Under the pieces are notes generated by a model. That model was not told where the DNA came from. It did not search any database and was given only the letters and a program-made list of their open reading frames with translations. The translations under genes were made by a program, and so were the position numbers. Below are positions 17,967-25,857 of a DNA stretch of 64,000 bases, in pieces. The stretch is from Eubacterium sulci ATCC 35585 (GTDB lineage Bacteria > Bacillota > Clostridia > Peptostreptococcales > Anaerovoracaceae), in contig CP012068.1 in NCBI GenBank assembly GCA_001189495.1, forward strand, positions 1 through 64,000. Reading direction: 5' to 3'. The first letter of the stretch is position 1; every line of letters starts with the position of its first letter.

Positions 17967-19040
17967 TTACAATCTCCAATCTAAATTCAGTGGCGCTGTA
18001 GCAATCGCCATAGTCACGCCATTTTTCGCCATTTTCCTATTTACAATTACTCCGCCAGAGCCGCAAATTGCACTTCTTTCACATACATTATCAACACCTG
18101 TTATCTTGCGAACAAAATCTGATCCTGAAAACTCTCCCTCTACTGCAGATAGCTCATCAGCTGAAAAAGTCTTAAATTCTAGCCCATGCTTTTTGCAAAA
18201 GCTGATAAGTCCCTCCTCATCCTTCTTTAGGTCTATACTACAAACAAGACAGATTGCATCAGCTGATATATCCGACTTGCTCATGAATTCCTCAAAGCAT
18301 TCCTCTATCGCAGTCTCAGGAGTTCCTCTCCTGCACCCAACTCCAAGATAGGCAATCTGCGGTACTGCAACAAGGCACTTTTCATTCGCCCTCTCTATCT
18401 TTGATTTATCTATACTTACGAGCACATTAGGCCTCTCATCAAAGCCAGCTTCACCTTTGGTGTTCTCCATCTCGCTATCGTTTTGACCACTCAAAACTCT
18501 GAGCTGCACATTCTTTGGTACCTGTCCTGCTATCTCGTAGTCGCTTACAAAATCAATCTTTTCGCCTGCAAGCAGTGCCGATGATATAACTACGATTCTA
18601 TCAGACCTCAAAATCTTGCAATTATTCTTCTTTGTCCAAAGGTCAATCGCAAACACACCTTGAACATCGGTAGCCGTTGTTATTACTGGATTTGCTTCAG
18701 CTATTTCAGCAACCAAATGCGTCAGCTCGTTTCCGCCACCTAGATGTCCAGAGAGAACAGAAATTGCATTGTTTCCCTTCTCATCTATAACAACTACAGC
18801 AGGATCTTTGACCTTGCTAGCCACATGGGGAGCTATCGCTCTTATGGCAATGCCCATGGCTCCAACAAATATCAGAGCATCAGCTTCCTTAAAGCCTTTG
18901 CTTGCAAAATCTGAAAGGGAAAGCGGTTTTCCACACCTCGAAGCCTGAGCATCCATCCCTTTTTGATTGAGTCCACTAGCAATCTTTTCTGCAAGTGACT
19001 GCCCATTGTCCGTAAAAGAGATTAAAAAAACCCTCTTCAC
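17967..19040 (-). CDS. cbiG: Cobalt-precorrin-5A hydrolase
   Basis: CbiG (357 residues) opens the delta-lactone of cobalt-precorrin-5A with loss of the two-carbon fragment in the anaerobic route. The N-terminal part has ALIFVGAMGIAIRAIAPHV and the conserved VLSGHLGGGNELT; the C-terminal CbiG domain has YLGVGCRRGTPETAIEE and SAICGSGG. It begins with GTG at 19040, in a GTGA overlap with the cbiF stop. Its presence, with no CobG, marks the oxygen-independent pathway. Confidence 0.94.
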   Translation of the reverse strand: MKRVFLISFTDNGQSLAEKIASGLNQKGMDAQASRCGKPLSLSDFASKGFKEADALIFVGAMGIAIRAIAPHVASKVKDPAVVVIDEKGNNAISVLSGHLGGGNELTHLVAEIAEANPVITTATDVQGVFAIDLWTKKNNCKILRSDRIVVISSALLAGEKIDFVSDYEIAGQVPKNVQLRVLSGQNDSEMENTKGEAGFDERPNVLVSIDKSKIERANEKCLVAVPQIAYLGVGCRRGTPETAIEECFEEFMSKSDISADAICLVCSIDLKKDEEGLISFCKKHGLEFKTFSADELSAVEGEFSGSDFVRKITGVDNVCERSAICGSGGVIVNRKMAKNGVTMAIATAPLNLDWRL

Positions 19041-19792
19041 TTGCTTGCCTCACGATACTCTGTTGTGAACCCTGGATGGTATAGCAGGCTGCGCTTGTAC
19101 TCATCTCCTAGGAAGTCACCTACCATGATAAGCGCTGTCTTTGTTACGCCGTTCTCCTTTGCTGTCTGAGCAAGAGTTCCTACTGTACATCTATAGCTTC
19201 TCTCCTCTGGCCATGTAGCCTTGTAGACGATAGCCGCAGGTGTGTCCTCAGTATATGCACCCTTGAGGAGTTCCTCCTGAACCTTATCTAGAAGCGATGA
19301 TGATAGGAATATTACCATCGTTGCTCCAGCCTGTGCTAGAAGATGCATTTTTTCCTTCTCAGGCACAGGTGTACGTCCTTCCATTCTTGTAATGATAACC
19401 GTCTGAGTTACATCTGGAAGCGTATACTCAGCATTTATTGCTGCTGCTGCTCCACAAAAGCTTGAAACTCCCGGTATATACTCGTATGAAATCTGAAGCT
19501 CATCGAGCAAATCCATCTGCTCACGTATTGCACCGTAAAGACAAGGGTCACCTGTATGAAGTCTAACAGTCATTCTTCCCTGCATTTCTACACGCTTTAT
19601 TACGTCTATAACCTCTTCGAGTGTCATCTTTGCACTGTCATAAATCTCACAACCCTCTTTTGCCATTTTTAGCAAAGCTGGATTTACCAAGCTTCCGGCA
19701 TATATTATACAGTCAGCCTCGCCAAGTAGCCTCGCGCCTCTCAGCGTTATTAGATCCTCTCCACCAGGACCTGCCCCCACGAAATTAACCAT
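19037..19792 (-). CDS. cbiF: Cobalt-precorrin-4 C11-methyltransferase
   Basis: SAM-dependent tetrapyrrole methylase (about 251 residues) of the CbiF/CobM group. Visible segments are VNFVGAGPGGEDLITLRGARLL, DCIIYAGSLVNPALL, VRLHTGDPCLYGAIREQMDLL and YIPGVSSFCGAAAAINAEYTLP. I use the ATG at 19792 (MVNFVG), preceded by AAGGAGGATTTT, rather than an in-frame upstream ATG at 19813 without a binding site. It is followed by cbiG with a four-base overlap. Confidence 0.94.
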   Translation of the reverse strand: MVNFVGAGPGGEDLITLRGARLLGEADCIIYAGSLVNPALLKMAKEGCEIYDSAKMTLEEVIDVIKRVEMQGRMTVRLHTGDPCLYGAIREQMDLLDELQISYEYIPGVSSFCGAAAAINAEYTLPDVTQTVIITRMEGRTPVPEKEKMHLLAQAGATMVIFLSSSLLDKVQEELLKGAYTEDTPAAIVYKATWPEERSYRCTVGTLAQTAKENGVTKTALIMVGDFLGDEYKRSLLYHPGFTTEYREASK

Positions 19793-19890
19793 AAAATCCT
19801 CCTTAATTCCCATATATCATAAAGTACATACCCATTTACCCTGCAGCCTTGCAGTATTCAGCAAACATCTATGTAGCAACCAATCAAATT

Positions 19891-21054
19891 CTAGTATTCG
19901 AGTTTAATGTTAGCCTTTTTCTCGCTATTCCACTCGTCAATAATCTCCTTAGCCCCTTCGCTAACACCTAGAAGTCCGTATTCATTTGAGAAAGTACAAA
20001 CCCCTATTTTTAGCTCATCTTTGACTCTTCTATTAAGAACCTTCTGAATGGATGAAACTATGCTCTCCATCACTTTTTCTCTCATATTTTCCTTGTCGAG
20101 AATCTCTATACAAGCATCTGTCGTTGCCGCTTTCATTATCTCTCTGCCAAGCTCTCCGCTTCCGCCACACATTATCGTATGCGCACAGAAAATTTCCTTA
20201 CGGCAATCTGCACTCCTTGAGTGCGTATTCATTATAGAGCCTGCGACCTTGACCATCTTTCCGATATGCCCTATGAGAAGAACTCTCTCAAAGTCCTCTG
20301 CAACCGCCATATCAAGTGCCTCCCCTAGGAAGTTGGAAAACTTAACGCTAGGTATTCCATAGGTTTCCACGTGCTCGTTTGCAACAAAGCTTTCGCCGTA
20401 GTTTCCTGGTATCAAAATCAGGTCCTTAGATTCTACAGCAGCCTGTCTCATCGTCACCTCAATTGTAGCAACCAGAGCTTGCATGCTCATCGGCTCAACT
20501 ATTCCAGATGTTCCTAGGATAGATATTCCTCCCTCTACTCCTATCATGGAGTTAAAGGTTCTCTTAGCTGCCTCAATGCCTTCAGGCACCGAGATTATAA
20601 CTCTAATTCCTCCCTCATAGCCGTAGTCCTCGCATACGCTTTCTACTGCCTCTTTGATCATACGGCGAGGCGTACTGTTTATTGCAGCATTGCCAACAGG
20701 CTGGTCTAGCCCAGGCTTTGTTACTCTTCCTACGCCCTCGCCGCCGTCAATTTCAATCTCTTTATTGTCTATCTTTGATACCGTCGCATATACGCGTATT
20801 CCGTCTGTTACATCGGCATCGTCTCCTGCATCCTTGATTATGCTGCTCCAAGCATCGTCCCCACCTGTTCCAAAATCTGCTAGCGGAACATCAACGCGTA
20901 TACCCTTTCCTGTCATGAGTCCGACAGTTTCAGGGGCCTTGCCACTGAGCATCAAAATAGTAGCTCCCGTTGCAGCAAGTGCCGCACAGGTCCCTGTTGT
21001 GTACCCACAGCGCAATTTTTGATTTCCTGAACGCAGGTAGTGTTCAAATCCCAT
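19891..21054 (-). CDS. cbiD: Cobalt-precorrin-5B C1-methyltransferase
   Basis: CbiD (387 residues) methylates C-1 in the anaerobic corrin pathway. The start RCGYTTGTCAALAATGATILML, the middle PVGNAAINSTPRRMIKEAV and SILGTSGIVEPMS, and the later VLLIGHIGKMVKVAGSIMNTHSRSAD are diagnostic (quoted here in pieces of the family signature). It is the first cytoplasmic biosynthetic enzyme after the two exported proteins; a 98-bp gap to cbiF and a 74-bp gap to the upstream gene show no obvious signals. Confidence 0.94.
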   Translation of the reverse strand: MGFEHYLRSGNQKLRCGYTTGTCAALAATGATILMLSGKAPETVGLMTGKGIRVDVPLADFGTGGDDAWSSIIKDAGDDADVTDGIRVYATVSKIDNKEIEIDGGEGVGRVTKPGLDQPVGNAAINSTPRRMIKEAVESVCEDYGYEGGIRVIISVPEGIEAAKRTFNSMIGVEGGISILGTSGIVEPMSMQALVATIEVTMRQAAVESKDLILIPGNYGESFVANEHVETYGIPSVKFSNFLGEALDMAVAEDFERVLLIGHIGKMVKVAGSIMNTHSRSADCRKEIFCAHTIMCGGSGELGREIMKAATTDACIEILDKENMREKVMESIVSSIQKVLNRRVKDELKIGVCTFSNEYGLLGVSEGAKEIIDEWNSEKKANIKLEY

Positions 21055-21128
21055 GAGAATCCTCCATGCCTAGCTTTTTCTGTTTATGCAAGCCTTTGCT
21101 CGCTCTAATATTATACCCTAGTATGCTT

Positions 21129-21770
21129 TTATCTAGCAGATTTTTTCTTTTTTGTACGTCCTAGTCCAATGATTATACCAGCTACCAAAACAACTCCTAC
21201 CACTGCACATAGAATTACAACAGTGTAATCCTTTTTTACTGCTCCCTCAGGTAGTGTGTCTGCTAGGAAAACTATCTGGTGGTCATACCATTTCTGCTTT
21301 CTTTTGCTGAAGCTTGTGCACTCTACAGGTGCGTTTAGCTTATCCACTGAAACCTCGTAGGTATACTTATCGTCTACGATTTTAAACTCTGCGTACTTTG
21401 ACTCGTCAGCCTTAACAGCTTCTTCGCCTGTTCCCATGAAAAGTCTTAGATATCCCTTTCCATTAAGCGTCAAAACTGCAGTCATCTTGCCATCTTTTAC
21501 AGTCAGCTTTGCTTTTATGATATTAAACATTGATGAATCGCTTTCAACTTCGATGTCATATGTTCCGTCTTTGATGTCTTTTCCAGTAAGCTCCTTTAAA
21601 TCCGGATTTGATACGTCTGTTCTAGCTCCTTTTTCGCTGTCCTGTGCGACCTGGTCGCTAGTCGACTTTGTCTCTGCGTATACGTCGTTCTTAAAAAGAA
21701 CAGCCGATGTTTCGAGAACACCGGCTGTTACAACGCAGAGAGTAAGTAAGAAAATTACTAGTTTCTTCAT
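21129..21770 (-). CDS. Exported, C-terminally membrane-anchored protein of the cobalamin operon
   Basis: I do not recognise a characterised family. The 213-residue protein has an N-terminal signal peptide (KKLVIFLLTLCVVTAGVL) with likely cleavage before about residue 33. An external beta-rich domain follows (about 55-175, DGTYDIEVESDSSMFNI, LTVKDGKMTAVLTLNGKGYL, FSKRKQKWYDHQIVFLADTL). A single membrane span (about 186-205) and a KKKK tail close it. The shape resembles cell-surface metal or tetrapyrrole binding proteins. It sits between the lipoprotein cobaltochelatase and cbiD, under the cobalamin riboswitch, so a role in handling cobalt or a tetrapyrrole outside the membrane is an inference from context. 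Confidence 0.75.
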   Translation of the reverse strand: MKKLVIFLLTLCVVTAGVLETSAVLFKNDVYAETKSTSDQVAQDSEKGARTDVSNPDLKELTGKDIKDGTYDIEVESDSSMFNIIKAKLTVKDGKMTAVLTLNGKGYLRLFMGTGEEAVKADESKYAEFKIVDDKYTYEVSVDKLNAPVECTSFSKRKQKWYDHQIVFLADTLPEGAVKKDYTVVILCAVVGVVLVAGIIIGLGRTKKKKSAR

Positions 21771-21814
21771 TTGCTCTCCTTTAAAATTCTTGCCTAAATT
21801 TTTTCGAATTCATC

Positions 21815-22708
21815 TTATTTGAGTGAATCGATAGCTGCCTTTAAATGCTCTAGATAGATTTTCTGGATGTCATAATTCTGTCCTAGTCCTCTTAGAACTG
21901 GCTTAACTTCAAATCCTGCTGCCTTGAACTTTGTTGCCCAGCTATCTTCCTCATCACCAGCCATATCGTTGTTTGCGTGATCGCCTGCAACTACCATAAG
22001 TGGCTGAAGGATAACTCTCTTGTACTTTCCGCTTTCCTTTACCTGAGCGATAAGATCGTCAACTGAAGGTTTAGCCTCTACTGTTCCAACGAAGTAATCG
22101 TTGTATCCAGCTGCCTTTAGCTTCTCCTGCATAGTTGCGTAAACCTTATTTGATTCAGCTTCTGTTCCATGTCCCATGAAGCAGATTGCTGTCTCTCCAT
22201 CAAGGTATTCCTTAGTATCATTTGTGATTGCTGCGATAACCTGCTTATAGTCTTCATCGCTTGTTAGAAGTGGCTCGCCAAGAGCAATCTTGTCAAACTT
22301 ATCCTTGTACTTATCAAGTTCCTTCTTAAGATCGTTATACTCAAGACCGTTCATAAGGTGTGTAGGCTGAACAATTAGAGTCTTAACTCCATTTGCAACA
22401 GCTCTATCAAGTGCCTGCTTTACATTGTCAATCTCGATATTCTCTTCCTTCTTGAGCTTGTCGATTATGATCTGAGCAGTGAACGCTCTGCGTACCTGAT
22501 AATCAGGGTAAGCTTCTCTGATTGCATCTTCAATCGCACCGATAGTCACGTGTCTGCTGTTGCTGTAGCTTGTACCAAAGCTAACAACCAAAATTTCCTT
22601 ATCGCTTGAAGCTTTTGCATTTCCGCTGTCCTTCTTCTCTCCGCATCCTGTCAAAAGCATTGACATTGAGAGAACCGCGATAACTACTACAGATAATAAT
22701 TTCTTCAT
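21815..22708 (-). CDS. cbiK: Lipoprotein sirohydrochlorin cobaltochelatase (CbiK-like)
   Basis: The 297-residue protein belongs to the CbiK class II chelatases, which insert cobalt into sirohydrochlorin without ATP. The chelatase domain begins ILVVSFGTSYSNSR; the likely metal-binding histidines lie in CFMGHGTEAESN and VVAGDHANNDMAGDEEDSW. Unlike cytoplasmic CbiK, it has a lipoprotein signal (SMLLTGC, Cys about residue 22) followed by a polar linker, so it should be tethered outside the membrane. Exported CbiK homologues are known in some sulfate reducers. It is the first gene after the cobalamin riboswitch. Why an exported chelatase heads the operon is unclear; cobalt or heme-type scavenging is an alternative role. 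Confidence 0.88.
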   Translation of the reverse strand: MKKLLSVVVIAVLSMSMLLTGCGEKKDSGNAKASSDKEILVVSFGTSYSNSRHVTIGAIEDAIREAYPDYQVRRAFTAQIIIDKLKKEENIEIDNVKQALDRAVANGVKTLIVQPTHLMNGLEYNDLKKELDKYKDKFDKIALGEPLLTSDEDYKQVIAAITNDTKEYLDGETAICFMGHGTEAESNKVYATMQEKLKAAGYNDYFVGTVEAKPSVDDLIAQVKESGKYKRVILQPLMVVAGDHANNDMAGDEEDSWATKFKAAGFEVKPVLRGLGQNYDIQKIYLEHLKAAIDSLK

Positions 22709-22837
22709 ACATTCCTCCTATTGTACAAAAAAGCGAAACAACTAAATAGGGATACCTCGCCCTAAGCAAAGCATCCCCGTAATTTATCAGTCAAACTCAT
22801 AAAATCCAAGACACCAATTACTCGTGGCGGTCATCTT

Positions 22838-22986
22838 ACAGTCTAGGCAGGTCTCCTGGCTCACGGCATATATTATCACGCCTTCCCACATCCGAGGATG
22901 CAGTGGCATCTGTGTTTTAACCGTTTACAGTGACGAGTTCGCACAGGATTTACACCTGTTTCCCTTTTCACTAGAATTGCTCAAGT
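22838..22986 (-). promoter_or_regulatory. Cobalamin riboswitch
   Basis: On the minus strand the leader contains the conserved elements in order: AAAAGGGAAACAGGTGTAAA and TCC near 22945-22975, GCCACTG (22901-22907), GGGAAGG (22881-22887) and GAGCCAGGAGACCTGCC (22846-22862). These are the core of the AdoCbl/B12 box. It lies about 130 bases upstream of cbiK and directly downstream of a promoter, so the entire cobalamin operon should be shut down when cobalamin is plentiful. Exact ends are estimates. Confidence 0.95.
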
Positions 22987-22992
22987 CTTTGA

Positions 22993-23021
22993 TTTATATG
23001 TATCAAATTTATATGTATCAA
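22993..23021 (-). promoter_or_regulatory. Promoter of the cobalamin operon, formed by a 15-bp tandem repeat
   Basis: ATTTATATGTATCAA occurs twice head to tail (22992-23006 and 23007-23021). On the minus strand this gives TTGATA (23021-23016), a 17-bp spacer and TATAAA (22998-22993), a good sigma-A promoter. Transcription would begin about 22986, at the first base of the riboswitch. Confidence 0.75.
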
Positions 23022-23141
23022 AGCGAGATTTCTTACTAGCACCTAAACAAATATTAAGTTGTTTATATTTATATACGAATAATATCATTTCCTCGATAAT
23101 TTTGCAATCACTTTGTCATTTAATCACAAAACTTAAACCAC

Positions 23142-23169
23142 GTAAAAAGCTCTCCCAAATGGAGAGCTT
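23142..23169 (-). terminator. Intrinsic terminator after rpmE
   Basis: A perfect 9-bp stem (AAGCTCTCC, 23147-23155; GGAGAGCTT, 23161-23169) with loop CAAAT is followed on the minus strand by TTTTT. It ends rpmE transcripts 25 bp after the stop codon. Between it and the promoter at 23.0 kb I see only AT-rich sequence. Confidence 0.85.
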
Positions 23170-23193
23170 CGTTTCTTATGTGTATAGGTCAAA

Positions 23194-23394
23194 TTAGTCG
23201 ATATTGTACTTGTTCTTGAACTTCTCAACACGTCCACCACGGTTGATGAACTTCTGCTGACCTGTAAAGAACGGATGGCACGCTGAGCAAACTTCTAGTC
23301 TTAGCTCTGGCTTAGTAGACTTAGTTACAAATGTGTTTCCGCATGCGCAAGTTACTTTACATTCCACATAATCAGGATGGATTCCTTCCTTCAT
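23194..23394 (-). CDS. rpmE: Ribosomal protein bL31, zinc-binding type
   Basis: The 66-residue protein is bL31 of the large ribosomal subunit. The four zinc ligands of the C+ form are present: CAC (residues about 16-18) and CSAC (about 36-39). It begins [20 protein letters not shown] and ends [14 protein letters not shown]. Its neighbours prmC, DUF1385 and rho are the usual ones. The start at 23394 follows AAAGAGGTACAAGC, with AGAGG at acceptable spacing. Confidence 0.97.
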   Translation of the reverse strand: MKEGIHPDYVECKVTCACGNTFVTKSTKPELRLEVCSACHPFFTGQQKFINRGGRVEKFKNKYNID

Positions 23395-23566
23395 GCTTGT
23401 ACCTCTTTCCTGCTCAGGTCTCCCCGTGCATATATTTACTGATATTACAGCTCTATTATTGTATCACAGCAATAAGGGCTGTGCAAGATAGCAATTATAA
23501 AAATATTTTCTATTTGTTTTTAGTAAGGCTTTGTCTCATAGGATTTTAAACAGATATTTATTTATA

Positions 23567-23878
23567 TTATTTTTTGAATTTATCACTATTTATACATACA
23601 AGAGTAAATATAACAATACCTCCAAAAACAACCCATGGAAATACGATAGCGATTATATTATTAATATATAGCCCAAAATCAAATGCTAATAAACAAAGAG
23701 CCATTCCTGTAAGAGTTTTACTAATAAATCTACCTATTTTCTCCATATCATAGACATTTCGTTCTTCGACTGACATAGTGTTAAACCCTGCTAATAACCA
23801 AAGTCCTTTGCCTCTTTTGAGAAAAAAGGCAATTATAATCAGTATTATGGCAAAAACGATTACAGGTATATATTGCAT
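23567..23878 (-). CDS. Small DUF3784-like membrane protein
   Basis: About 103 residues with three hydrophobic segments (residues about 3-21, 55-73 and 77-95). The segment LLAGFNTMSVEERNVYD between the first and second span matches the AGYNTMSxEEK pattern of the DUF3784 family, whose function is unknown. I start at ATG 23878 (MQYIP), preceded by GGAGGATAAA; the longer frame would need a TTG. It is less conserved than its neighbours and interrupts the rpmE-prmC order, so it may be an insertion into this operon. Confidence 0.8.
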   Translation of the reverse strand: MQYIPVIVFAIILIIIAFFLKRGKGLWLLAGFNTMSVEERNVYDMEKIGRFISKTLTGMALCLLAFDFGLYINNIIAIVFPWVVFGGIVIFTLVCINSDKFKK

Positions 23879-23905
23879 TTTATCCTCCAATCCGCCAATC
23901 CATTA

Positions 23906-24808
23906 CTACTTTGACTTCTTAGCAAAGACAATTCTATCTCTATTTGCTAGATCCTTGAGCACCCTTATCGATGTGAAATCTCCGTTTCTAGATAGAAGCC
24001 CGCTCACAGCTTCGCCCTGATCATGACCTATCTCGAGCAGTAAAACGCCGCCCTTTCGCAGGTGACCACCTACTCCGCTCACAATTCTCTCATGGAAATC
24101 AAGTCCGCTTTCTCCACCATCAAGTGCGGAAAGCGGCTCGTGTTCACAGACCTCTTTCTGCAGAGTCGGGATTACTGAAGACTTGATGTACGGAGGGTTA
24201 GAGATAATCATGTCAAACTTTTGCTTGCGGAAGTGCTTTGAAAAAGGCTTAAAAAGATCGCCCTGCTCAAACTTCACGGATTTTGCAACACCGTGCTTTT
24301 GCGCGTTCTCCTTGGCTACTTTGATTGCCCCTTCACTGATATCAGAGCAAGTTACATTAACCTTGTTAGCAATTCTAGCTAGCGAAACACCTATAGCACC
24401 GCTGCCTGTACAAAGATCAAGTATATCCCATTCCTTGCGCTTTACATCCATGTCCTCCCCGCGAAGAGTTCCCGTATTTATTATCTCTAGCGCATCCTCA
24501 ACGAGCGTCTCCGTATCCTGCCTTGGAATGAGCACGTTTTCGTTCACTATGAACTCAAGGCCCATGAATTCCTGGCTTCCCATGATGTATTGAACAGGCT
24601 CTCCCTTACTTCGTCTATCAATCAACTCAAAATACTTATCGCAAAGTCTATCCTGAAGTACTTCCTGATATTCTAGGATGATTTTTGAAAATGGAATGTC
24701 CATCATGTAACAGTATAGAATTTTGCAATCACGCGTGGCATCTGCGATATCGCTGTCCATGAGCTGCTTTTCACCCATGGTTAACATTTCTTTGACTAAT
24801 AGACTCAT
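23906..24808 (-). CDS. prmC: Release factor glutamine methyltransferase
   Basis: PrmC/HemK (300 residues) methylates the GGQ glutamine of release factors 1 and 2. The SAM motif ILDLCTGSGAIGVSLA and the substrate motif FDMIISNPPYIKSS are clear, and the N-terminal helical domain with EPVQYIMGSQEFMGLEF is typical. The ATG at 24808 overlaps the DUF1385 stop by four bases. Its substrate gene prfA is at 8-9 kb, not adjacent as in many Firmicutes. Confidence 0.95.
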   Translation of the reverse strand: MSLLVKEMLTMGEKQLMDSDIADATRDCKILYCYMMDIPFSKIILEYQEVLQDRLCDKYFELIDRRSKGEPVQYIMGSQEFMGLEFIVNENVLIPRQDTETLVEDALEIINTGTLRGEDMDVKRKEWDILDLCTGSGAIGVSLARIANKVNVTCSDISEGAIKVAKENAQKHGVAKSVKFEQGDLFKPFSKHFRKQKFDMIISNPPYIKSSVIPTLQKEVCEHEPLSALDGGESGLDFHERIVSGVGGHLRKGGVLLLEIGHDQGEAVSGLLSRNGDFTSIRVLKDLANRDRIVFAKKSK

Positions 24809-25848
24809 TCCTTATTTCCTTCTCGCTCTATATGTCTTTCCTCAATCAAATTCGCGTCCTTGTCACAAATTCCCTCAATATAAGGTGTTTCCTTTGGTAC
24901 TAGAACCGCCTTCATCGAAGCTATTGCAACCTCTAGCTGCTCATTTGTCGGCTCCTTTGTTGTCAGCTTCTGAAGCAGAATTCCTGGCATGCTCATCATC
25001 TTAACAAGCGTTCCATCGCTTCTTCCTGCCCACTTGAGCACCTCGTACGAAAGCCCTGCAACAACTGGTATCAAGACAATTCTCGACAATATTCTCATCA
25101 GCAGATTAGGCCACCCAAGCATAGAGAACAAAATCAAACTTATGACCATGACAAACATCAAAAAGCTCGTTCCACAGCGCGGATGAAGTGTGTAAAAGCT
25201 CTGCGCGTTCTCAGGTGTAAGCTCAAGCCCATTCTCAAAGCAGTGAATCGTCTTGTGCTCTGAGCCGTGATACTGAAAGGTTACGCGAATGTCCTCCATC
25301 TTACTTATCAAAAGTATATATCCTATGAACATCAAAATTCTCAAAAGTCCCTCAGCGAGATTGAGCAAAATATGATTCTTTGTCACCTTACCGAGTAAGT
25401 TTACGACCACGGTTGGAAACAGCACGAAAGCAAGCACACTCACAGCGATTGCTATCAAAACCGAGACGTAAATCATCAGGTTCCAAACAGCCTTTTCTCC
25501 GAAGTGTTTAACTAGCCACGACTCTAGTTTGCCAGGCTTTGCCTCCTCAGCAGCCTCAGTGCCTTCCTCGTCCATCGTATATGCCTCAAGCACATCAGCT
25601 GAATATATCAAAGTCTTCATGCCTATTACCATGGAGCTAAAAAACGAAACCACTCCGCGGACAATAGGAATCTTGGCCCAGCGTCCGATAGGCTTTATCG
25701 GCTGAGTCTTTATGTGAATTCTGCCGTCAGGAACACGCATCGCAATCGCCATGCGATCAGTTCCGCGCATCATCACGCCTCCCATTACCGCCTGTCCTCC
25801 AATAGAAGTAGGGCAAGCATCCTTCAAAAAAATCTTACTTAAATCCAT
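24805..25848 (-). CDS. DUF1385 membrane protein (YqhQ-like)
   Basis: The 347-residue protein starts with the family signature SIGGQAVMGGVMMRGTDRMA and has a central group of four to five membrane spans (about 130-280) with YHGSEHKTIHCFE and TLHPRCGTSFL. The function is unknown; in Firmicutes the gene commonly neighbours rpmE, prmC, prfA or rho, as here. An acidic linker (EEGTEAAEEAKPG) lies after residue 90. The ATG at 25848 follows AAGGGGATTTA. It is coupled to prmC. Confidence 0.9.
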   Translation of the reverse strand: MDLSKIFLKDACPTSIGGQAVMGGVMMRGTDRMAIAMRVPDGRIHIKTQPIKPIGRWAKIPIVRGVVSFFSSMVIGMKTLIYSADVLEAYTMDEEGTEAAEEAKPGKLESWLVKHFGEKAVWNLMIYVSVLIAIAVSVLAFVLFPTVVVNLLGKVTKNHILLNLAEGLLRILMFIGYILLISKMEDIRVTFQYHGSEHKTIHCFENGLELTPENAQSFYTLHPRCGTSFLMFVMVISLILFSMLGWPNLLMRILSRIVLIPVVAGLSYEVLKWAGRSDGTLVKMMSMPGILLQKLTTKEPTNEQLEVAIASMKAVLVPKETPYIEGICDKDANLIEERHIEREGNKE

Positions 25849-25857
25849 TAAATCCCC

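Noticed and set aside
21129-21770. The anchored protein as a NEAT-type heme-binding surface protein.
   Set aside because: The general shape fits, but I do not see the characteristic NEAT helix and YxxxY heme motif, so I leave the family open.
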